The notes below the pieces were generated by a model. The model did no database searches. It was not told the DNA's origin and worked only from the letters and a program-made list of their open reading frames with translations. A stretch of DNA of 64,000 nucleotides from Eutreptiella sp. 'Long Island Sound 2002' (lineage: Eukaryota > Euglenozoa > Euglenophyceae > Eutreptiales > Eutreptiaceae): NCBI GenBank assembly GCA_964036045.1, contig OZ038380.1:165361872-165425871 (forward strand), written 5' to 3'. The translations under genes were made by a program, and so were the position numbers. This document shows, one piece after another, positions 58,790 to 64,000 of this stretch (the first letter of the stretch is position 1; each line of letters opens with the position of its first letter).

Positions 58790-60490
58790 CTGCGCTCCTG
58801 CACAGCCCCAGTCTGCGCTCACGCACAGCCCCAGTCTGCGCTCATGCGCAGCCCCAGTCTGCGCTCATGCGCAGCCCCAGTCTGCGCTCATGCGCAGCCC
58901 CAGTCTGCGCCCCTGCGCAGCCCCAGTCTGCGCTCATGCGCAGCCCCAGTCTGCGCTCATGCACAGCCCCAGTCTGCGCCCATGCGCAGCCCCAGTCTGC
59001 GCTCATGCGCAGCCCCAGTCTGCGCTCATGCACAGCCCCAGTCTGCGCTCATGCGCAGCCCCAGTCTGCGCTCATGCGCAGCCCCAGTCTGCGCCCCTGC
59101 GCAGCCCCAGTCTGCGCCCCTGCGCAGCCCCAGTCTGCGCCCATGCGCAGCCCCAGTCTGCGCTCATGCACAGCCCCAGTCTGCGCCCATGCGCAGCCCC
59201 AGTCTGCGCTCATGGGCAGCCCCAGTCTGCGCTCATGCGCAGCCCCAGTCTGCGCTCATGCACAGCCCCAGTCTGCGCTCATGCGCAGCCCCAGTCTGCG
59301 CTCATGCGCAGCCCCAGTCTGCGCCCCTGCGCAGCCCCAGTCTGCGTTCATGGGCAGCCCCAGTCTGCGCTCATGCGCAGCCCCAGTCTGCGCTCATGCA
59401 CAGCCCCAGTCTGCGCTCATGCGCAGCCCCAGTCTGCGCTCATGCGCAGCCCCAGTCTGCGCTCATGCGCAGCCCAGGTCTGCGCTCATGCACAGCCCCA
59501 GTCTGCGCTCATGCGCAGCCCCAGTCTGCGCTCATGCGCAGCCCCAGTCTGCGCTCATGCGCAGCCCCAGTCTGCCCTCATGCGCAGCCCCAGTCTGCGC
59601 TCATGCGCAGCCCCAGTCTGCGTCCCTGCGTAGCCCCAGTCTGCGCTCATGCACAGCCCCAGTCTGCGCTCATGCACAGCCCCAGTCTGCGCTCATGCGC
59701 AGCCCCAGTCTGCGCTCATGCGCAGCCCCAGTCTGCGCTCATGCGCAGCCCCAGTCTGCGCCCCTGCGCAGCCCCAGTCTGCGCTCATGCGCAGCCCCAG
59801 TCTGCGCTCATGCACAGCCCCAGTCTGCGCCCATGCGCAGCCCCAGTCTGCGCTCATGCGCAGCCCCAGTCTGCGCTCATGCACAGCCCCAGTCTGCGCT
59901 CATGCGCAGCCCCAGTCTGCGCTCATGCGCAGCCCCAGTCTGCGCCCCTGCGCAGCCCCAGTCTGCGCCCCTGCGCAGCCCCAGTCTGCGCCCATGCGCA
60001 GCCCCAGTCTGCGCTCATGCACAGCCCCAGTCTGCGCCCATGCGCAGCCCCAGTCTGCGCTCATGGGCAGCCCCAGTCTGCGCTCATGCGCAGCCCCAGT
60101 CTGCGCTCATGCACAGCCCCAGTCTGCGCTCATGCGCAGCCCCAGTCTGCGCTCATGCGCAGCCCCAGTCTGCGCCCCTGCGCAGCCCCAGTCTGCGTTC
60201 ATGGGCAGCCCCAGTCTGCGCTCATGCGCAGCCCCAGTCTGCGCTCATGCACAGCCCCAGTCTGCGCTCATGCGCAGCCCCAGTCTGCGCTCATGCGCAG
60301 CCCCAGTCTGCGCTCATGCGCAGCCCAGGTCTGCGCTCATGCACAGCCCCAGTCTGCGCTCATGCGCAGCCCCAGTCTGCGCTCATGCGCAGCCCCAGTC
60401 TGCGCTCATGCGCAGCCCCAGTCTGCCCTCATGCGCAGCCCCAGTCTGCGCTCATGCGCAGCCCCAGTCTGCGTCCCTGCGTAGCCCCAG
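58790..60490. repeat. 851-bp (37-monomer) tandem duplication
   Basis: The two copies, about 58790-59640 and 59641-60490, share rare units exactly 851 bp apart. These are GCGTTCATGGG at 59346 and 60197, CTGCCCTCATG near 59574 and 60425, CAGCCCAGGTCTG near 59471 and 60322, and the closing CGTCCCTGCGTAG unit at 59631 and 60482. I saw almost no differences by eye outside the first few monomers. The closing unit recurs at 61060 and 61428, which marks two further shorter copies. Confidence 0.92.
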
Positions 60491-60757
60491 TCTGCGCTCA
60501 TGCACAGCCCCAGTCTGCACTCATGCGCAGCCCCAGTCTGCGCTCATGCGCAGCCCCAGTCTGCGCCCCTGCGCAGCCCCAGTCTGCGCTCATGCGCAGC
60601 CCCAGTCTGCGCTCATGCACAGCCCCAGTCTGCGCCCATGCGCAGCCCCAGTCTGCGCTCATGCGCAGCCCCAGTCTGCGCTCATGCGCAGCCCCAGTCT
60701 GCGCTCATGCGCAGCCCCAGTCTGCGCTCATGCACAGCCCGAGTCTGCGCTCATGCG

Positions 60758-60783
60758 CAGCAGCCCCAGTCTGCGCTCATGCG
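60758..60783. repeat. 26-bp monomer with extra CAG
   Basis: The unit starts CAGCAGCCCCAGTCTG and is preceded by a CAGCCCGAG unit and followed by CAGCCCCAGCCTG. It explains the three-base offset between the GCGTAG markers at 60482 and 61060. Confidence 0.94.
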
Positions 60784-61726
60784 CAGCCCCAGCCTGCGCT
60801 CATGCACAGCCCCAGTCTGTGCTCATGCGCAGCCCCAGTCTGCGCTCATGCACAGCCCCAGTCTGCGCTCATGCGCAGCCCCAGTCTGCGCTCATGCACA
60901 GCCCCAGTCTGCGCTCATGCGCAGCCCCAGTCTGCGCCCCTGCGCAGCCCCAGTCTGCGCTCATGCACAGCCCCAGTCTGCGCCCATGCGCAGCCCCAGT
61001 CTGCGCTCATGCGCAGCCCCAGTCTGCGCTCATGCGCAGCCCCAGTCTGCGTCCCTGCGTAGCCCCAGTCTGCGCTCATGCACAGCCCCAGTCTGCACTC
61101 ATGCGCAGCCCCAGTCTGCGCTCATGCGCAGCCCCAGTCTGCGCCCCTGCGCAGCCCCAGTCTGCGCTCATGCGCAGCCCCAGTCTGCGCTCCTGCGCAG
61201 CCCCAGTCTGCGCTCCTGCGCAGCCCCAGTCTGCGCTCCTGCGCAGCCCCAGTCTGCGCTCATGCACAGCCCCAGTCTGCGCTCATGCGCAGCCCCAGTC
61301 TGCGCCCCTGCGCAGCCCCAGTCTGCGCTCATGCACAGCCCCAGTCTGCGCCCATGCGCAGCCCCAGTCTGCGCTCATGCGCAGCCCCAGTCTGCGCTCA
61401 TGCGCAGCCCCAGTCTGCGTCCCTGCGTAGCCCCAGTCTGCGCTCATGCACAGCCCCAGTCTGCACTCATGCGCAGCCCCAGTCTGCGCTCATGCGCAGC
61501 CCCAGTCTGCGCCCCTGCGCAGCCCCAGTCTGCGCTCATGCGCAGCCCCGGTCCGCGCTCATGCACAGCCCCAGTCTGCGCCCATGCGCAGCCCCAGTCT
61601 GCGCTCATGCGCAGCCCCAGTCTGCGCCCCTGCGCAGCCCCAGTCTGCGCTCATGCGCAGCCCCAGTCTGCGCTCATGCGCAGCCCCAGTCTGCGCTCAT
61701 GCACAGCCCCAGTCTGCGCTCATGCG

Positions 61727-61752
61727 CAGCAGCCCCAGTCTGCGCTCATGCG
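61727..61752. repeat. 26-bp monomer with extra CAG
   Basis: Same unit and same downstream CAGCCCCAGCCTG neighbour as at 60758-60783, lying 969 bp away (42 monomers plus 3). Confidence 0.94.
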
Positions 61753-62396
61753 CAGCCCCAGCCTGCGCTCATGCACAGCCCCAGTCTGTGCTCATGCGCA
61801 GCCCCAGTCTGCGCTCATGCACAGCCCCAGTCTGCGCTCATGCGCAGCCCCAGTCTGCGCTCATGCACAGCCCCAGTCTGCGCTCCTGCGCAGCCCCAGT
61901 CTGCGCTCCTGCGCAGCCCCAGTCCGCGCTCATGCACAGCCCCAGTCTGCGCTCATGCGCAGCCCCAGTCTGCGCTCATGCACAGCCCCAGTCTGCGCTC
62001 ATGGGCAGCCCCAGTCTGCGCTCATGCGCAGCCCCAGTCTGCGCTCATGCGGAGCCCCAGTCTGCGCTCATGCGCAGCCCCAGTCTGCGCTCATGCGCAG
62101 CCCCAGTCTGCGCTCATGCGCAGCCCCAGTCTGCGCTCCTGCGAAGCCCCAGTCTGCGCTCCTGCGCAGCCCCAGTCTGCGCTCATGCACAGCCCCAGTC
62201 TGCGCTCATGGGCAGCCCCAGTCTGCGCTCATGCGCAGCCCCAGTCTGCGCTCATGCGCAGCCCCAGTCTGCGCCCATGCGCAGCCCCAGTCTGCGCCCA
62301 TGCGCAGCCCCAGTCTGCGCTCATGCGCAGCCCCAGTCTGCGCTCATGCGCAGCCCCAGTCTGCGCTCATGCGCAGCCCCAGTCTGCGCTCATGCG

Positions 62397-62526
62397 CAGC
62401 AGCCCCAGTCTGCGCCCCTGCGCAGCAGCCCCGGTCTGCGCTCATGCGCAGCAGCCCCAGCCTGCGCTCATGCGCAGCAGCCCCAGTCTGCGCTCATGCA
62501 CAGCAGCCCCAGTCTGCGCTCATGCG
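62397..62526. repeat. Five consecutive 26-bp monomers
   Basis: Units at 62397, 62423, 62449, 62475 and 62501 all start CAGCAGCCCC and are 26 bp long, so the local period is 26 bp over 130 bp. They differ inside: CCCCTGCG in the first, CCCCGGTCTG in the second, CCCCAGCCTG in the third and ATGCACAG at the end of the fourth. So this is not a simple copy of one unit. The CCCCAGCCTG third unit links it to the units after 60783 and 61752. Confidence 0.95.
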
Positions 62527-64000
62527 CAGCCCCAGTCTGCGCTCATGCGCAGCCCCAGTCTGCGCTCATGCGCAGCCCCAGTCTGCGCTCATGCGCAGCC
62601 CCAGTCTGCGCTCATGCGCAGCCCCAGTCTGCGCTCATGCGCAGCCCCAGTCTGCGCTCCTGCGCAGCCCCAGTCTGCGCTCCTGCACAGCCCCAGTCTG
62701 CGCTCATGCGCAGCCCCAGTCTGCGCTCATGGGCAGCCCCATGCTGCGCTCATGCACAGCCCCAGTCTGCGCTCATGCGCAGCCCCAGTCTGCGCTCATG
62801 CACAGCCCCAGTCTGCGCTCATGCGCAGCCCCAGTCTGCGCTCATGCGCAGCCCCAGTCTGCGCTCATGCACAGCCCCAGTCTGCGCTCATGCGCAGCCC
62901 CAGTCTGCGCTCATGCACAGCCCCAGTCTGCGCTCATGCGCAGCCCCAGTCTGCGCTCATGCGCAGCCCCAGTCTGCGCTCATGCGCAGCCCAGCTCTGC
63001 GCTCATGCGCAGCCCCAGTCTGCGCTCATGCGCAGCCACAGTCTGCGCTCATGCGCAGCCCCAGTCTGCGCTCATGCGCAGCCCCAGTCTGCGCTCATGC
63101 GCAGCCCCAGTCTGCGCTCATGCGCAGCCCCAGTCTGCGCTCATGCACAGCCCCAGTCTGCGCTTATGCACAGCAGCCCCAGTCTGCGCTCATGCGCAGC
63201 CCCAGTCTGCGCTCATGCGCAGCCCCAGTCTGCGCTCATGCACAGCCCCAGTCTGCGCTCATGCGCAGCCCCAGTCTGCGCTCATGCGCAGCCCCAGTCT
63301 GCGCTCCTGCGCAGCCCCAGTCTGCGCTCCTGCGCAGCCCCAGTCTGCGCTCATGCACAGCCCCAGTCTGCGCTCATGCGCAGCCCCAGTCTGCGCTCAT
63401 GCGCAGCCCCAGTCTGCGCTCATGCACAGCCCCAGTCTGCGCTCATGCGCAGCCCCAGTCTGCGCTCATGCACAGCCCCAGTCTGCGCTCATGCGCAGCC
63501 CCAGTCTGCGCTCATGCGCAGCCCCAGTCTGCGCCCCTGCGCAGCCCCAGTCTGCGCCCCTGCGCAGCCCCAGTCTGCGCTCATGCGCAGCCCCAGTCTG
63601 CGCTCATGCACAGCCCCAGTCTGCGCCCATGCGCAGCCCCAGTCTGCGCTCATGGGCAGCCCCAGTCTGCGCTCATGCGCAGCCCCAGTCTGCGCTCATG
63701 CACAGCCCCAGTCTGCGCTCATGCGCAGCCCCAGTCTGCGCTCATGCGCAGCCCCAGTCTGCGCCCCTGCGCAGCCCCAGTCTGCGCTCATGCGCAGCCC
63801 CAGTCTGCGCTCATGCGCAGCCCCAGTCTGCGCTCATGCACAGCCCCAGTCTGCGCTCATGCGCAGCCCCAGTCTGCGCTCATGCGCAGCCCCAGTCTGC
63901 GCTCATGCGCAGCCCCAGTCTGCGCCCCTGCGCAGCCCCAGTCTGCGCCCCTGCGCAGCCCCAGTCTGCGCTCATGCACAGCCCCAGTCTGCGCTCATTC
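62527..64000. repeat. Block B units at the right edge of the window
   Basis: Fairly uniform CTCATGCG and CTCATGCA units continue to the end. They include a further 26-bp CAGCAG unit at 63171-63196 after a GCTTATGCACAG unit, and a CAGCCCAGCTCTG unit near 62989 in which the C run is shortened and a C is gained. From about 63530 the order CCCCTGCG, CCCCTGCG, CTCATGCG, ATGCACAG, CCCATGCG, ATGGGCAG resembles the 851-bp block near 59090. The array continues past the window edge. Confidence 0.83.
63171..63196. repeat. 26-bp monomer with extra CAG
   Basis: An isolated CAGCAGCCCC unit after CGCTTATGCA. It is the last of the off-length units I could find in the window. Confidence 0.93.

Larger units (their letters stand above)
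58171..58790. repeat. ATGGGCAG-rich cluster with two 11-bp truncated units
   Basis: Most units here end CTCATGGG (C to G at base 22), including five in a row near 58465-58575. The cluster contains two identical truncated units, CAGCCCCAGCG, at 58321-58331 and 58677-58687. They are 356 bp apart, which is 15 monomers plus the 11-bp unit itself, so the segment was probably tandemly duplicated. Confidence 0.86.
60491..62396. repeat. Shorter copies of the 851-bp block plus CAG-insertion units
   Basis: The CGTCCCTGCGTAG marker at 61060 and 61428 bounds 578- and 368-bp repeats of the left block (25 monomers plus 3 bases, and 16 monomers). The 26-bp CAGCAG units at 60758-60783 and 61727-61752 are 969 bp apart and each is followed by a CCCCAGCCTGCG unit, so they are copies. 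The rest is ordinary block B units, with some ATGCGGAG and CTGCGAAG singletons near 62050 and 62145. Confidence 0.82.
1..64000. repeat. 23-bp GC-rich tandem satellite array (whole window)
   Basis: Every line of the window reads as head-to-tail copies, all in the same orientation, of a 23-bp unit that begins CAGCCCC. In the dominant form bases 1-13 are CAGCCCCAGTCTG and bases 14-23 are CGCTCATGCG. The consensus has 10 C, 6 G, 3 A and 4 T, with CpGs at bases 14-15 and 22-23. The window starts at base 1 of a unit and ends inside one, so the array extends past both edges; 64 kb corresponds to roughly 2,780 units. No non-repeat insertion, transposon, AT-rich spacer or inversion was seen. I do not recognise the monomer as a named satellite. 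Array size fits satellite DNA, while unit length fits a minisatellite. Confidence 0.99.
4491..64000. repeat. Block B: AGTCTG-type monomer, main array
   Basis: From here almost every unit reads CAGCCCCAGTCTGCGC then TCATGCG or a near variant. Recurrent variants are T to C at base 17, A to C at base 19, both together (CCCCTGCG), G to A at base 23 (ATGCACAG), and C to T or C to G at base 22 (ATGTGCAG, ATGGGCAG). Each unit has the inverted repeat CTGCGC-TCAT-GCGCAG, formed by bases 11-16, loop 17-20, and bases 21-23 plus 1-3 of the next unit. By hand, distances between rare variants are exact multiples of 23 except across the few off-length units listed separately. Local duplications of 14 to about 200 monomers are layered on top. 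Confidence 0.97.

Noticed and set aside
1-64000. CRISPR array
   Set aside because: Units of 23 bp abut directly with no unique spacers and no adjacent cas genes. This is a plain tandem repeat.
4491-64000. G-quadruplex or i-motif array from the C4/G4 run in each unit
   Set aside because: There is only one run of four per 23 bp, so loops would be 19 nt. That is far outside the usual short-loop rule, and no unit has two runs.
1-64000. Immunoglobulin switch region
   Set aside because: The reverse strand is G-rich and repetitive, but I see no GAGCT or GGGGT pentamers or dense AGCT sites, and the unit is far too regular.
1-64000. Centromeric satellite with a CENP-B box, or telomeric repeat
   Set aside because: No TTCG..CGGGA-type box and no TTAGGG-like hexamers were seen. 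Centromeric location remains possible but has no direct sequence support.
1-64000. rRNA, tRNA or small-RNA genes, promoters or terminators
   Set aside because: No stretch departs from the 23-bp repeat, so there is no room for such genes. TATA-like or poly-T signals were not seen.

Overview
The whole 64 kb window is one uninterrupted head-to-tail tandem array of a GC-rich 23-bp unit. It runs off both ends of the window. I see no unique sequence, gene, RNA gene or mobile element in it. The dominant unit starts CAGCCCCAGTCTG (bases 1-13) and ends CGCTCATGCG (bases 14-23). It is about 70% G+C on the consensus, C-rich on the + strand, and carries two CpGs. This is satellite or giant-minisatellite DNA of a eukaryotic chromosome. 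The frequent variants that look like CpG decay (TGCGCA to TGCACA or TGTGCA) fit a genome that methylates CpG, such as a vertebrate, but the species cannot be named from this sequence.

Layout. Bases 1-4202 hold an older-looking, heterogeneous block (block A) with at least three 23-bp monomer types. They are organised in three copies of a roughly 1.23-1.30 kb higher-order repeat, each marked by one 13-bp truncated monomer. Bases 4203-4490 are a mixed transition. From about 4491 to 64000 the array is block B, dominated by the AGTCTG-type monomer. Block B contains many local tandem duplications of whole-monomer blocks: 690, 322, 644-667, about 1140, 1403, about 4000-4600, 483, 782 and 851 bp. Near the right end a 26-bp variant with an extra CAG appears, including five such units in a row at 62397-62526.

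The register is very strict. Using rare variants as phase markers, I find no net departure from 23-bp phase from about 9.4 to 30.5 kb and again from about 32.5 to 52.5 kb. The visible off-length units are few and are listed one by one. Each AGTCTG-type unit also carries a short inverted repeat, CTGCGC-TCAT-GCGCAG. Its left arm is nearly invariant, and most point variation falls in its 4-nt loop and in the second CpG.

Very long open reading frames exist on the + strand, up to about 4,800 codons. They are a by-product of a stop-free repeat whose length is not a multiple of three: all three forward frames spell the same 23-residue periodic peptide. None is annotated as a gene. There is therefore no operon or pathway to describe. 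The biology here is repeat turnover (unequal exchange, segmental amplification, CpG decay) and possible structural or protein-binding properties of the monomer.
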